Source: JAXMDC01 sp046349035 (GTDB taxonomy: Bacteria; Pseudomonadota; Alphaproteobacteria; Rhizobiales; Kaistiaceae). From it: DNA of 64,000 nucleotides. The stretch covers positions 496,001 to 560,000 of the forward strand of contig JAXMDC010000003.1 in NCBI GenBank assembly GCA_046349035.1, written 5' to 3'. This document shows, in pieces, positions 43,343-52,096 of the stretch; the first letter of the stretch is position 1; each line of letters opens with the position of its first letter. Under the pieces are notes generated by a model. The model searched no databases and was not told the origin of the DNA. It worked only from the letters and a program-made list of their open reading frames with translations. A program made the translations under genes and the position numbers.

Positions 43343-45124
43343 ATGACTGCCGGTACTGACGTCGATCTCCCTGAGCTGGACGAAGGCGCCAAGCCCGTCG
43401 CCGGCGGCCCTGTCCGCCAGGCGGCCGCGGCAGTCTGGCGGTTCGTGAGCCTGCACGCCTTCTCGAGCCTCACCCGGCGCATTGTCGTTCTCAACCTCGG
43501 GGCCCTCGCCCTTCTCCTTTCCGGCATCCTCTACCTCAACCAATTCCGTGCCGGCCTGATCGATGCCCGCATTGCGGCACTTACTACCCAGGGGCAGATC
43601 ATCGCCTCGGCGATTGCGGCGTCGGCAATCCGCGATCCTGTCGAGATGCCGGCCATCGATCCCGAAAGACTGCTTGAGCTGCAGACCGGGCAAAGCGTCT
43701 CGCCCTTCGACCTCAAGAGCGACGAACTCGACTTTCCGATCAATCCGGAGCGGGTCGCACCAATCCTGACATCCCTGGTAACGCCGACCCGCTCGCGCGC
43801 GCGCGTCTATGACCGCGATGGGACCATGTTGGTCGACTCCGCCAGCCTCTACAAACGCGGCGGGATCGTTGCCCTCAACCTCGACCCACCGCGACCTGCC
43901 GGTGAGAATAAGAGCTGGACCGACCAGTTGTGGACGCGGTTCAAGGGGCTGTTTCAGGGCAATCTCCCGCTCTATCGCGAGCTCGGCGCGGAGAACGGCA
44001 AGGGCTATCCGGAAATCGTCGGGGCCATCGCCGGCCAGCCTAGCAGTATCGTCCGCATGACCGAGCGGAGCGAGCTCATCCTTTCGGTCGCGGTGCCGGT
44101 GCAAAAATACCTCGCCGTCGCCGGCGCGCTCCTGATGACGACGGAAGGCGGCGACATCGACGCCATCGTAACGGCCGAGCGCCTCGCTATGCTGCGAGTG
44201 TTCGTGGTCGCGGCGGGGGTGACACTGCTGCTGTCGGTGCTCCTCGCCGGCACCATTGCCACGCCGCTCCGCCGGCTCGCCGAGGCCGCCGACCGCGTGC
44301 GGCTCGGGGTCACCGGCCGCCGGCAGATTCCGGACTTCGCCGAGCGTCGTGACGAGATCGGGCATCTCGGCCAGGCACTCACCGAGATGACGCGGACGCT
44401 CTATCGCCGCATGGACGCGATCGAGAGCTTCGCAGCCGACGTATCGCATGAATTGAAGAACCCGCTGACTTCGCTGCGGAGCGCGGTCGAAACCCTGCCT
44501 TTGGCTCGTACCGAGGACGCCAAGAAGCGGCTGACGGCGATCATCCAACACGACGTCCGACGTCTCGACCGTCTGATCAGCGACATCGCCAACGCTTCCC
44601 GCCTCGACGCCGAACTGGCCCGGCAAGATGCCGCCCCGGTCGATGTCGCCAAACTGCTCGGCGGGCTCGTCCAACTCGCCCGCGGTTCAACCGCCGCGGA
44701 AGGCCCGCGCATAGCTCTCGACGTTGCCCATTCCGCAAATGACTACGCGGTACTCGGCCATGACGGTCGGCTCGGACAGGTCTTCAACAACCTCATCGAC
44801 AACGCGCGCTCATTTTGCCGGAAGGACGGTGTGGTCCGGGTCGTTTTGCGACGTGGCGACGGAAGCGTCGAAGTTCTCGTCGAGGACGACGGACCGGGAA
44901 TCCGCCCCGACCAGTTGGAGCGGGTTTTCGAGCGCTTCTACACCGACAGGCCGGAGAGCGATGGTTTCGGCCAGAACTCCGGCCTCGGCCTCTCCATCTC
45001 CAAACAAATCGTCGAAGCGCACCGCGGCCGTATCTGGGCGGAGAACCGGACACGGCCCGGCAAGAGCGGCGAGCCGGCCGTCCTTGGCGCGCGCTTCACC
45101 GTCCGCCTTCCCGCCATCCAGTGA
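43343..45124 (+). CDS. chvG: ChvG-type sensor histidine kinase
   Basis: 593 aa. Two membrane helices (about 50-72 and 290-312) bracket a periplasmic domain. A HAMP domain (ATPLRRLAEAADRVRLG) follows, then the H-box ADVSHELKNPLTSLRSAVE with His about 369, then the ATPase (NNLIDNARSF, EDDGPGI, FGQNSGLGLSI). It phosphorylates ChvI. It is 105 bases downstream of chvI and its stop overlaps hprK by GTGA. Confidence 0.95.
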   Translation: MTAGTDVDLPELDEGAKPVAGGPVRQAAAAVWRFVSLHAFSSLTRRIVVLNLGALALLLSGILYLNQFRAGLIDARIAALTTQGQIIASAIAASAIRDPVEMPAIDPERLLELQTGQSVSPFDLKSDELDFPINPERVAPILTSLVTPTRSRARVYDRDGTMLVDSASLYKRGGIVALNLDPPRPAGENKSWTDQLWTRFKGLFQGNLPLYRELGAENGKGYPEIVGAIAGQPSSIVRMTERSELILSVAVPVQKYLAVAGALLMTTEGGDIDAIVTAERLAMLRVFVVAAGVTLLLSVLLAGTIATPLRRLAEAADRVRLGVTGRRQIPDFAERRDEIGHLGQALTEMTRTLYRRMDAIESFAADVSHELKNPLTSLRSAVETLPLARTEDAKKRLTAIIQHDVRRLDRLISDIANASRLDAELARQDAAPVDVAKLLGGLVQLARGSTAAEGPRIALDVAHSANDYAVLGHDGRLGQVFNNLIDNARSFCRKDGVVRVVLRRGDGSVEVLVEDDGPGIRPDQLERVFERFYTDRPESDGFGQNSGLGLSISKQIVEAHRGRIWAENRTRPGKSGEPAVLGARFTVRLPAIQ

Positions 45125-45579
45125 GCCCGGCCGAAACGACGCAGGCGCTGCACGGCAGCGCGGTGCTGGTGGGCCCTGCCGGCGTGCTGGTTTGTGGCCC
45201 GAGCGGTTCCGGCAAGTCGTCGCTGGTGCTGGCGCTGCTTATGGGCAGCGGCGGGTCGGCCCGCCTCGTGGCTGACGATCAGGTCGTCGTCAGTGCGCGC
45301 GACGGACGCCTGTTCGCCGATGTTCCGCCGCCGCTTGCCGGGCTGCTCGAAATCCGCGGGCAAGGCATCGTCCGACTGCCCTTTCGCGCACCGGTGGCCG
45401 TGCGCTTGGTGGTCGAGTTTCGACCAATCGGCGAATGCCCTCGCCTGCCTAACGCCGAGGAGCGGCTGACAACGCGCGCGGGGGTTTCGCTCCCTCTATT
45501 GACGCTGCCGATCGGCAGCAGCGACGGCGCGATGAGGGTGATCGCGGCGCTCACCATGCGAGCCCTTGACGACGCATAG
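45121..45579 (+). CDS. hprK: HPr kinase/phosphorylase, short alphaproteobacterial form
   Basis: 152 aa: only the C-terminal catalytic domain, as usual in alphaproteobacteria. Walker A CGPSGSGKSSL (Lys32) and the HprK signature LLEIRGQGIVRLP near 77. It phosphorylates HPr on Ser with ATP and reverses this. GTG 45121 overlaps the chvG stop. It is linked with EIIA and HPr genes in a regulatory, non-sugar PTS set. Confidence 0.93.
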   Translation: MSPAETTQALHGSAVLVGPAGVLVCGPSGSGKSSLVLALLMGSGGSARLVADDQVVVSARDGRLFADVPPPLAGLLEIRGQGIVRLPFRAPVAVRLVVEFRPIGECPRLPNAEERLTTRAGVSLPLLTLPIGSSDGAMRVIAALTMRALDDA

Positions 45580-45702
45580 AATCGCAGATTCCTGCGGCTT
45601 ATCGGCCCCTTGAAATGTGGAATCGGAGAGCCGACATTGGCGCTCCTTTTTCGAGGGGCGCGGGCAGCGCTGCACTGTCCGGCCGCCGCAACGGAACCCT
45701 CC

Positions 45703-46104
45703 ATGATCGGTTTAGTCCTGGTTACCCACGGCCGCTTGGCGGACGAGTTTCGGGCCGCACTGGAACACGTCGTCGGCCGGCAGGAGCAACTGGAAAGCAT
45801 CGCAATCGGACCGGACGACGACATGGAGCGGCGGCGCCAGGACATTGTCGACGCGGTGGCGCGGGTCAACACCGGCGACGGCGTGATCGTGCTCACCGAC
45901 ATGTTCGGCGGAACGCCCTCGAACCTCTCGATCTCGGTGATGGCACCCGGCTCGGTCGAAGTGGTGGCCGGTGTCAATCTGCCGATGCTGATAAAACTGG
46001 CCAGCGTGCGCGGCGAGAGGCCGCTTGCCTCGGCAATTGCCGACGCTCAGGAGGCCGGCCGCAAGTACATAAACGTCGCCAGCCAGGTCTTGAACGGGAC
46101 ATGA
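45703..46104 (+). CDS. PTS mannose-type EIIA protein
   Basis: 133 aa. GLVLVTHGRLADEF with phospho-acceptor His9, and LTDMFGGTPSNLS near 62, define the Man-family EIIA domain. No EIIB or EIIC gene accompanies it, so it is a regulatory rather than a transport PTS protein. ATG 45703 is chosen; an earlier in-frame start at 45610 lies without similarity. It overlaps HPr (ATGA). Confidence 0.9.
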   Translation: MIGLVLVTHGRLADEFRAALEHVVGRQEQLESIAIGPDDDMERRRQDIVDAVARVNTGDGVIVLTDMFGGTPSNLSISVMAPGSVEVVAGVNLPMLIKLASVRGERPLASAIADAQEAGRKYINVASQVLNGT

Positions 46105-46385
46105 GCGCCGATCAGCCGCTGATCCGCGATATCCTCATTGTCAATCGGCGCGGCCTGCACGCCCGCGCTGCCGCCAAGTTCGTTCACTGCGCGGAGCAGT
46201 TCGACGCCAGCATCACGGTGATGAAGGACGGCCACTCGGTAGGCGGCGGATCGATCATGGGGTTGATGATGCTGGCGGCTTCGCCGGGAACGACAGTCCG
46301 GGTCGTCGCCTCGGGGCCGGAAGCGGCCAAGGCACTCGAAGCGTTGGCAATTCTCATCGCAAACCAATTCGGCGAAGGCGAGTAA
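46101..46385 (+). CDS. HPr phosphocarrier protein
   Basis: 94 aa. Phospho-His20 in NRRGLHARAAAKF and the HprK target Ser51 in GGGSIMGLMMLAAS. It accepts phosphate from PEP-dependent EI and passes it to EIIA, and is a target of HprK. It ends next to a convergent flavoprotein gene; the EI gene (ptsI/ptsP) is not in this window. The PTS here works in regulation. Confidence 0.93.
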   Translation: MSADQPLIRDILIVNRRGLHARAAAKFVHCAEQFDASITVMKDGHSVGGGSIMGLMMLAASPGTTVRVVASGPEAAKALEALAILIANQFGEGE

Positions 46386-46388
46386 ACG

Positions 46389-47897
46389 TTAGGACACGCC
46401 CAGCGGCGCCAGGGCTGAGGCGAGCGCCGACCTGTTTTCTGCCGTGTTGAAGTCGAGCAGCGCGTCGCCCGGCAACACCGTCTCCTTCACCGTTCCGCCG
46501 CGGCGCACATAAGCGACCGGATAGATCGCGCCGGTGCCATCGGCCTCCACGGTGACCGCAGCGCCATCGTTCCTACCCTCGTCAAGAAATGCCGTAAGCG
46601 GGACGATGCCTTCGTCGCGAATGCCGTTCTCGGCGGAGACGCTGACCGCGTGGGCGAGGAAACCCTTCTGGTGCCAGAGAGCGGGGCCGTCGGCGACCTC
46701 GCCAATGAGGAGCCCGCCGACATCGCCAGCCCGCAGCGAGGGTCGATCACCAGCCTTGCCGAACCGCGTCTCGGCGAGGCGGCGGGCAAGCAGGCGGGCG
46801 TTGTAGCGATAGCCCTGAACCGCGCCCGAGTTCGGCGGTATGCCATGCTTGGAGAGTCCGGCAACGCCCTGAGTGATCGTACCGGCGAAGTGGATCCCCG
46901 GCACGGTCGCGCTTTCCCACCACGCAGTCTGTGCCGGGAGCGCACTTTGGCCGAAGGTGGCGACGCCGAGCCGCGGCAGGTCGCGGAGAGGCGATACGAA
47001 ACCGGTGACATTGATGACTTCATCGGCGCCCAGGCTCATGCGCGTGCCGCCCACGGTGGTGCGTATGTCGACGCGCAGCGCCCCATCGGCGCGGACGATC
47101 CGCTCAATCGAGCCGTCGAGGATGTTCACACCCCCGCCAAGGGCATGATCCTCGAAAGGCAAGGCATAGCGGGCGCGGACGCCGACGAGCGACTTGACGG
47201 CGACCGACAGCTTGGCGGGTGAGGGCGAGCAGAGCGTGAGGCTCGCCGCCCAAGAGAGCAGTCCAGTGGCGATCTCGAAGCCTGAATTGTGCTTGCCGAT
47301 GATGAAAACCCGCTTGCCGGCATAGGTCTCGGGAGCCCGCACCTGCGCGTAGTGATGGGCGAGTTCGATCCCGGGAATGGGCGGCACCCATGGTTCGGCC
47401 ACGCCGACGGCAAAGACCGGGTAGGTGCAACGGTACTCACCGTCGCTGGTGACGAGAACGAAACGCCGACCGGCCGCGCTTTCCTCCAGTCGGGTCGCCT
47501 CCCAACGGCAGCCGTAGCGGATGACGAGTCCGGTTCGCTCGGCGAACTCGGCAAGATTGGCCTCCATCTCGGCGCGCGAGGGATAGTTCGAACTGCCATC
47601 CATGTGGTTGGCCTGCAGCGACCGGGCGCCAGGCTCGTCGGCGAGCAGGCTGTTCCAGTCGAGCCGCTCGAAATTGCGCGAACCGCGACCGCCGGGGGCG
47701 TAGGGCTTGGTGGATGACAGAAGCCGTTGAAAGAGCGGCCACTTGCGGAACATTCCGCCTGGACCGGAATCCTCCGAGATCACCGCGTGGCGGATGCCGT
47801 AACGCGAGAGCGAGTAAGCGAGTTGCAGGGCGCCGGGACCGCTGCCGACGATAACGATCGGGTAGTCGCCCGGGGGCGAAGGACCGGCAGGAGACAT
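46389..47897 (-). CDS. FAD/NAD(P)-binding oxidoreductase
   Basis: 502 aa. N-terminal Rossmann GSGPGALQLAYSLSRYG near 18 for FAD; a second nucleotide-binding motif FIIGKHNSGFEIATGL near 203, and VINVTGFVSPLRDL near 290. It resembles flavin monooxygenase/YpdA-like reductases but lacks a visible CxxC. It is nine bases from the cyclic-nucleotide-binding gene, same strand, so probably one operon. It converges on HPr with only three bases between stops. Substrate unknown. Confidence 0.85.
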   Translation of the reverse strand: MSPAGPSPPGDYPIVIVGSGPGALQLAYSLSRYGIRHAVISEDSGPGGMFRKWPLFQRLLSSTKPYAPGGRGSRNFERLDWNSLLADEPGARSLQANHMDGSSNYPSRAEMEANLAEFAERTGLVIRYGCRWEATRLEESAAGRRFVLVTSDGEYRCTYPVFAVGVAEPWVPPIPGIELAHHYAQVRAPETYAGKRVFIIGKHNSGFEIATGLLSWAASLTLCSPSPAKLSVAVKSLVGVRARYALPFEDHALGGGVNILDGSIERIVRADGALRVDIRTTVGGTRMSLGADEVINVTGFVSPLRDLPRLGVATFGQSALPAQTAWWESATVPGIHFAGTITQGVAGLSKHGIPPNSGAVQGYRYNARLLARRLAETRFGKAGDRPSLRAGDVGGLLIGEVADGPALWHQKGFLAHAVSVSAENGIRDEGIVPLTAFLDEGRNDGAAVTVEADGTGAIYPVAYVRRGGTVKETVLPGDALLDFNTAENRSALASALAPLGVS

Positions 47898-47906
47898 GGC
47901 GCGTGC

Positions 47907-48344
47907 TCAGCTCCGCCAGCGGTTGGCGTTGCGCAACCGCCGAGCCTGCGCCTGCAACATGCGGAACATGAAGCGCGGGTAGAGCATGAACAACGGCTCA
48001 GCCGCGGGGGCGCCCAGCACGAGGCAGCGAACCTTCCCGCGGGCAGCGACGTCGGCGGTCGGTGGCTCGCCGAGAAGGACCGACACCTCGCCAAAGAATT
48101 CGCCGGGCCCGAGAACCGCCCGTTCATCGCCATCGATAAGGACGGAGCAGGAGCCCTCCAGGATTATGAAGAAACCGGAACCTGACAGCCCCTGGCGCAA
48201 GATACGGTCGCCGTCGCCGAACCAGGCTTCGCTGAACTGCCCGGCCACTGCTTCCAACTGCGGTGTGGATAGGTCGGAGAAGAGAGCGAACTGGGCGATC
48301 GCGGCTACTATCTCATGCCGGGCGGCCATCTCAATCCCCCACAT
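47907..48344 (-). CDS. Cyclic nucleotide-binding domain protein (CRP-like, no HTH)
   Basis: 145 aa. A single cNMP domain: FFIILEGSCSVLIDGDERAV, then the phosphate-binding cassette region PGEFFGEVSVLLGEPPTADV. No helix-turn-helix follows, so it is not a CRP regulator by itself. It is upstream of and probably cotranscribed with the flavoprotein. The canonical FGE-[LI]-A-L-[LM]-x-x-x-x-R-x-A cassette lacks its Arg (TADVAARG shape), so binding of cAMP is uncertain. Confidence 0.85.
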   Translation of the reverse strand: MWGIEMAARHEIVAAIAQFALFSDLSTPQLEAVAGQFSEAWFGDGDRILRQGLSGSGFFIILEGSCSVLIDGDERAVLGPGEFFGEVSVLLGEPPTADVAARGKVRCLVLGAPAAEPLFMLYPRFMFRMLQAQARRLRNANRWRS

Positions 48345-48511
48345 TTTCCCGAATTAACTGCGCTCGTTCGGCGCCGCGGAACGTAACGGGAGCGTTGGCG
48401 CGGCGAAAGACCGGCCAAAACGCTACTCCGGGACGCAGCACCAGGGCCTTGATGCGCGCCGATCCGGCTCTAACATAGACGACGAGGAGCCGCCTGGAGC
48501 GCGACGCGTTC

Positions 48512-49072
48512 ATGTTCATTCAAACGGAAACCACCCCCAACCCCACGACGCTAAAGTTCCTGCCGGGGCGCGTCGTCCTCGAGAGCGGCACGGCCGACTT
48601 CCCGACCGTCGAAACGGCCGGTGCTTCGCCGTTAGCGCAGCGGCTGTTCGCGGTTGCCGGTGTCGGCGGCGTTTTCCTCGGGAACGACTTCATCACTGTC
48701 ACGAAGTCGAAAGGCGAGTGGCAGCACCTGAAGCCGGCCGTTTTGGGCGCAATCATGGAGCATTTCCTGTCGGGAGCGCCGACGATCGCCAACGGAGAGT
48801 CCAACGACCACGACGATGACGAGTTCTTCGACGAAAAGGACTCCACGACCGTGGCGACGATCCGCAACCTCCTCGACACGCGCGTGCGGCCGGCGGTAGC
48901 CCAGGATGGCGGAGACATCACCTTCCGCGGATTCCGCGATGGCGTAGTCTATCTCAACATGCGCGGTGCCTGCGCCGGTTGCCCGTCGTCGACGGCGACG
49001 TTGCGCTCCGGCATCCAGAATCTCTTCCGCCACTTCCTCCCCGAAGTGCGCGAGGTACGCCCGGTCGAGTAG
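48512..49072 (+). CDS. nfuA: NifU-family Fe-S scaffold protein (Nfu type)
   Basis: 186 aa. The N-terminal Nfu domain starts MFIQTETTPNPTTLKFLPG. The C-terminal NifU domain has the Fe-S ligand motif MRGACAGCPSSTATL. It carries and delivers 4Fe-4S clusters. First gene of the long plus-strand translation block; the 167-base spacer upstream (48345-48511) separates it from the divergent cNMP gene. Confidence 0.95.
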   Translation: MFIQTETTPNPTTLKFLPGRVVLESGTADFPTVETAGASPLAQRLFAVAGVGGVFLGNDFITVTKSKGEWQHLKPAVLGAIMEHFLSGAPTIANGESNDHDDDEFFDEKDSTTVATIRNLLDTRVRPAVAQDGGDITFRGFRDGVVYLNMRGACAGCPSSTATLRSGIQNLFRHFLPEVREVRPVE

Positions 49073-49093
49073 CTAGAGAGAATCGCGGCGCCG

Positions 49094-49750
49094 GTGCGCA
49101 TCCTGGCCATCGACACCAGCGGCGAGGCCTGCGCCGTCGGCATCGCCGGCGGCGAACGCCGAATCGCGCGTTCTGAGACGATCGGCCGAGGCCACGGCGA
49201 GCGGCTCTTTGCTTTGCTGCGCGAGGCGGTCGAGGGAGCGGGCGCAGAGTTTGCGGGTTTCGACCGGATAGCGGTAACGGTCGGTCCTGGATCGTTCACC
49301 GGTCTCCGTGTCGGCATCGCCGCTGCAAGAGGCCTTGCGCTCGCGACGGGGGCCTCGACTCTCGGCTTTTCCACTCTCGCCGTGCATGCCGCCGAAGCTC
49401 GGCGCGCGGGCTGTCGCGGTCCACTACTGGTCGTTCTGCCGGCGCGGGGCGACCTGCTCTACGGCCAGATGTTCCCGAGGCAGGGACAAGAGCCGGAGGA
49501 GCCCCGTTTGGCATCGGCTGCTGCATTTGCCCATGACAGCGCAGCAGTGGGTGCGGCGATTGCCGGAGCCGGTGCGCGGACTCTGACACCGTTGCTCGGC
49601 AACCCGATCATCGTCCACGAGCGCAGCCAACCATCCGTTGAGGACCTTCTCGATCTTGCCGGCGCAGCCGTCGCCCCGCTGCCGCCACCGAAGCCGCTCT
49701 ACCTTGCCGAGCCGGATATCCGCCCGGCAGTGCCGGCGGGCGCACCATGA
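49094..49750 (+). CDS. tsaB: tRNA threonylcarbamoyladenosine synthesis protein TsaB
   Basis: 218 aa. ILAIDTSGEACAVGIAGG and VGPGSFTGLRVGIAAARGLA are the ASKHA-fold motifs of TsaB, partner of TsaD in making t6A37 of tRNA. GTG start; the stop overlaps rimI by four bases (ATGA). Confidence 0.95.
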   Translation: MRILAIDTSGEACAVGIAGGERRIARSETIGRGHGERLFALLREAVEGAGAEFAGFDRIAVTVGPGSFTGLRVGIAAARGLALATGASTLGFSTLAVHAAEARRAGCRGPLLVVLPARGDLLYGQMFPRQGQEPEEPRLASAAAFAHDSAAVGAAIAGAGARTLTPLLGNPIIVHERSQPSVEDLLDLAGAAVAPLPPPKPLYLAEPDIRPAVPAGAP

Positions 49751-50235
49751 GCTGGTTTTCCAACGCGCCGCGCACGTTTGTCGAACCGGCACAGTCGCAA
49801 GACGTCGCCGCCATCGCCGACATCCATGCCCGCAGCTTCACCACCGGCTGGAGCGCCGAGGAGTTCGCCGCCTTCGCCAGCGACCAGCGCGTGACTGCGC
49901 TTGTACTTCGCCACCGTCGCCAACTCGGCGGACAGGAGGTCGTCGGGTTCATCGTGTGTCGGACGGTTGCCGGGGAGGCGGAGATTCTGACCGTCGCCGT
50001 CGATCCCCGCCAGCGACGGCGCGGCTACGGACGGCTGTTGATCGAAACGGCGCTGCGACGCGTTTACCAAGAGGGCGCCGGGGCCCTCTTCCTGGAGGTC
50101 GACGAAACCAACGCGGCGGCGATCAAGCTCTACCGCGCGCTCGGCTTTGCCCAAGTCGGCGAACGCAAGGCATACTACGCGGATGGGAACGGCCGGCGAA
50201 CGTCAGCGCTTGTCATGCGGGTGCAACTTCGCTAA
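49747..50235 (+). CDS. rimI: Ribosomal protein S18 alanine N-acetyltransferase
   Basis: 162 aa. GNAT fold with the acetyl-CoA loop PRQRRRGYGRLLIETAL near 78 and LFLEVDETNAAAIKLYRALG. It acetylates the N-terminus of S18 or related targets. The tsaB-rimI overlap is a common pairing. Confidence 0.92.
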   Translation: MSWFSNAPRTFVEPAQSQDVAAIADIHARSFTTGWSAEEFAAFASDQRVTALVLRHRRQLGGQEVVGFIVCRTVAGEAEILTVAVDPRQRRRGYGRLLIETALRRVYQEGAGALFLEVDETNAAAIKLYRALGFAQVGERKAYYADGNGRRTSALVMRVQLR

Positions 50236-50264
50236 CGCCAAACCGACCGATTGGACGAGGTAAC

Positions 50265-50699
50265 GTGGCGGAAACCCGCGAGACTCTTGAAGAAATCTGC
50301 GCGGCTAAGCGTCTGCGCATGACCGATCAGCGCCGCGTCATCGCCCGCGTGCTGGACGCGGCAACCGACCACCCCGATGTCGAGGAACTCTATCGCCGCG
50401 CCTCGGCGATCGACCAACGCATCTCAATCTCAACCGTCTATCGCACGGTGAAGCTGTTCGAGGATGCCGGCATCATTGCCCGCCACGACTTTCGCGATGG
50501 CCGAGCGCGCTACGAGACGACTCCGGAGGAACATCACGACCACTTGATCGACGTTCGGAGCGGTGAGGTCATCGAGTTTCGCGACGAGGAGATCGAGCGG
50601 TTGCAGGAGGCGATCGCGGAGAGGCTTGGCTACCGGCTGGTCGACCACCGGCTGGAGCTTTATGCATTGCGGCAGGAGCGGAAGGGATCGACGCGTTGA
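50265..50699 (+). CDS. fur: Fur-family metal regulator (alphaproteobacterial Fur/Mur type)
   Basis: 144 aa. Winged helix with RISISTVYRTVKLFEDAGI, then the metal site EHHDHLID. The paired cysteines usual after this site are replaced (DVRSGEVIEF), as in the alphaproteobacterial Fur/Mur lineage, which senses manganese or iron. GTG 50265 has GAGG upstream; a longer frame to 49638 is not supported. It overlaps miaB (TTGA). Confidence 0.9.
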   Translation: MAETRETLEEICAAKRLRMTDQRRVIARVLDAATDHPDVEELYRRASAIDQRISISTVYRTVKLFEDAGIIARHDFRDGRARYETTPEEHHDHLIDVRSGEVIEFRDEEIERLQEAIAERLGYRLVDHRLELYALRQERKGSTR

Positions 50700-52096
50700 G
50701 TGCGGCTTCGCCGAACGGTGCTGGCGGCAAGCGTGTCTTCATCCGTAGCTTCGGCTGTCAGATGAACGCATACGATTCGGAGCGCATGGCGGCGATTATG
50801 GCGGGCGACGGCTACAGCCTTGCCGCAGGGCCGCATGACGCCGACCTCGTTCTCCTCAACACCTGTCATATCCGGGAAAAGGCCGCTGAACGAATGTTCT
50901 CGGCCGTTGGTCTGCTTCGCGAGATAAAGGAGGACGCCGCGCGTTCTGGCCGCGACGTACTGATCGGCGTCGCGGGCTGTGTGGCGCAGGCGGAGGGAGC
51001 CGAAATCGTTGCCCGCTCGCCGGCGGTCGACTTGGTGGTCGGTCCGCAATCGTACCACCGCCTACCCGACCTCGTTCGGCGCGCAGCCAGCGGAGAACGG
51101 GTGGTCGAGACCGAATTCGACGTCGGCGGCAAGTTCGCCTCGCTCGATCGCGTGCCGGCCCAGACTACCCATCGTGTCACTGCGTTCCTGACCGTTCAGG
51201 AGGGATGCGACAAGTTTTGTACCTTTTGCGTCGTGCCCTACACGCGCGGCGCAGAAACGTCGCGCCCGATGGCGGCCATCGTGGCCGAGGCAGAACGCCT
51301 GGCGGCGACAGGCGTCCGCGAACTGACCCTCCTAGGCCAGAACGTCAATGCCTGGCATGGGTCGGGCGACGGCCGAGCCTTTGGCCTTGCCGCGCTTCTC
51401 GCCCGCCTGGCGGAAATCCCGGGGATCGTGCGGCTGCGCTACACGACCAGCCATCCACTCGATATGGACGAGGCGCTAATCGCCGCGCACGGGGAACTGC
51501 CTGCCTTGATGCCGTATTTGCACCTGCCGGTGCAGTCGGGTTCTGACCGCATCCTGGCGGCGATGAACCGTCGGCACACGCGAAGCGACTACTTAGCGCT
51601 GGTGCGACGCATCCGAAATGCCCAGCCGCACATGGCGCTCTCTAGCGACTTTATCGTCGGCTTTCCCGGCGAGAGCGAAGAGGATTTCCGCGGCACGCTC
51701 AGCTTGGTCGAGGAGGTCGGATTCGCATCGGCCTTCGCCTTCAAATACTCGCCGCGGGCCGGCACTCCGGCGGCCGACCGGCAGGATCAGGTCGCCGAGG
51801 GGGACAAGGCGGATCGGCTGGCGCGGCTGCAGACGGTGCTCGCCCGGCAGCAAGAGGTCTTCAACCGATCGCTCGTCGGCCAGACCGTGCGCGTTCTTGT
51901 CGAGAAGATCGGGCGGCGCGCCGGCCAGGTCGGCGGGCGGTCGCCCTGGCTCCAACCGGTTCATTTCGATGGCAGCCAGGCGGCGATCGGATCGCTCGTC
52001 GATGTCCGCATCGAGGCGGCGACCGCCAACAGCCTCGCCGGGAAATGGGTAGGCGCCGCGGCGTGGGCGGACCGCTTGCAGGGAACGGCCGCGTGA
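50696..52096 (+). CDS. miaB: tRNA-2-methylthio-N6-dimethylallyladenosine synthase MiaB
   Basis: 466 aa. The N-terminal MTTase domain carries three cysteines (SFGCQMN, LLNTCHIR, VAGCVAQ). The radical-SAM motif is CDKFCTFC near 165. A C-terminal TRAM domain follows (VGQTVRVLVEK). It adds 2-methylthio to i6A37 of tRNA. TTG start coupled to fur; no better start is present. Its stop overlaps phoH (GTGA). Confidence 0.96.
   Translation: MSAASPNGAGGKRVFIRSFGCQMNAYDSERMAAIMAGDGYSLAAGPHDADLVLLNTCHIREKAAERMFSAVGLLREIKEDAARSGRDVLIGVAGCVAQAEGAEIVARSPAVDLVVGPQSYHRLPDLVRRAASGERVVETEFDVGGKFASLDRVPAQTTHRVTAFLTVQEGCDKFCTFCVVPYTRGAETSRPMAAIVAEAERLAATGVRELTLLGQNVNAWHGSGDGRAFGLAALLARLAEIPGIVRLRYTTSHPLDMDEALIAAHGELPALMPYLHLPVQSGSDRILAAMNRRHTRSDYLALVRRIRNAQPHMALSSDFIVGFPGESEEDFRGTLSLVEEVGFASAFAFKYSPRAGTPAADRQDQVAEGDKADRLARLQTVLARQQEVFNRSLVGQTVRVLVEKIGRRAGQVGGRSPWLQPVHFDGSQAAIGSLVDVRIEAATANSLAGKWVGAAAWADRLQGTAA

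Noticed and set aside
49638..50264. Upstream extension of the fur reading frame
   Set aside because: It overlaps rimI and has no family similarity; GTG 50265 has an RBS and begins the Fur domain.
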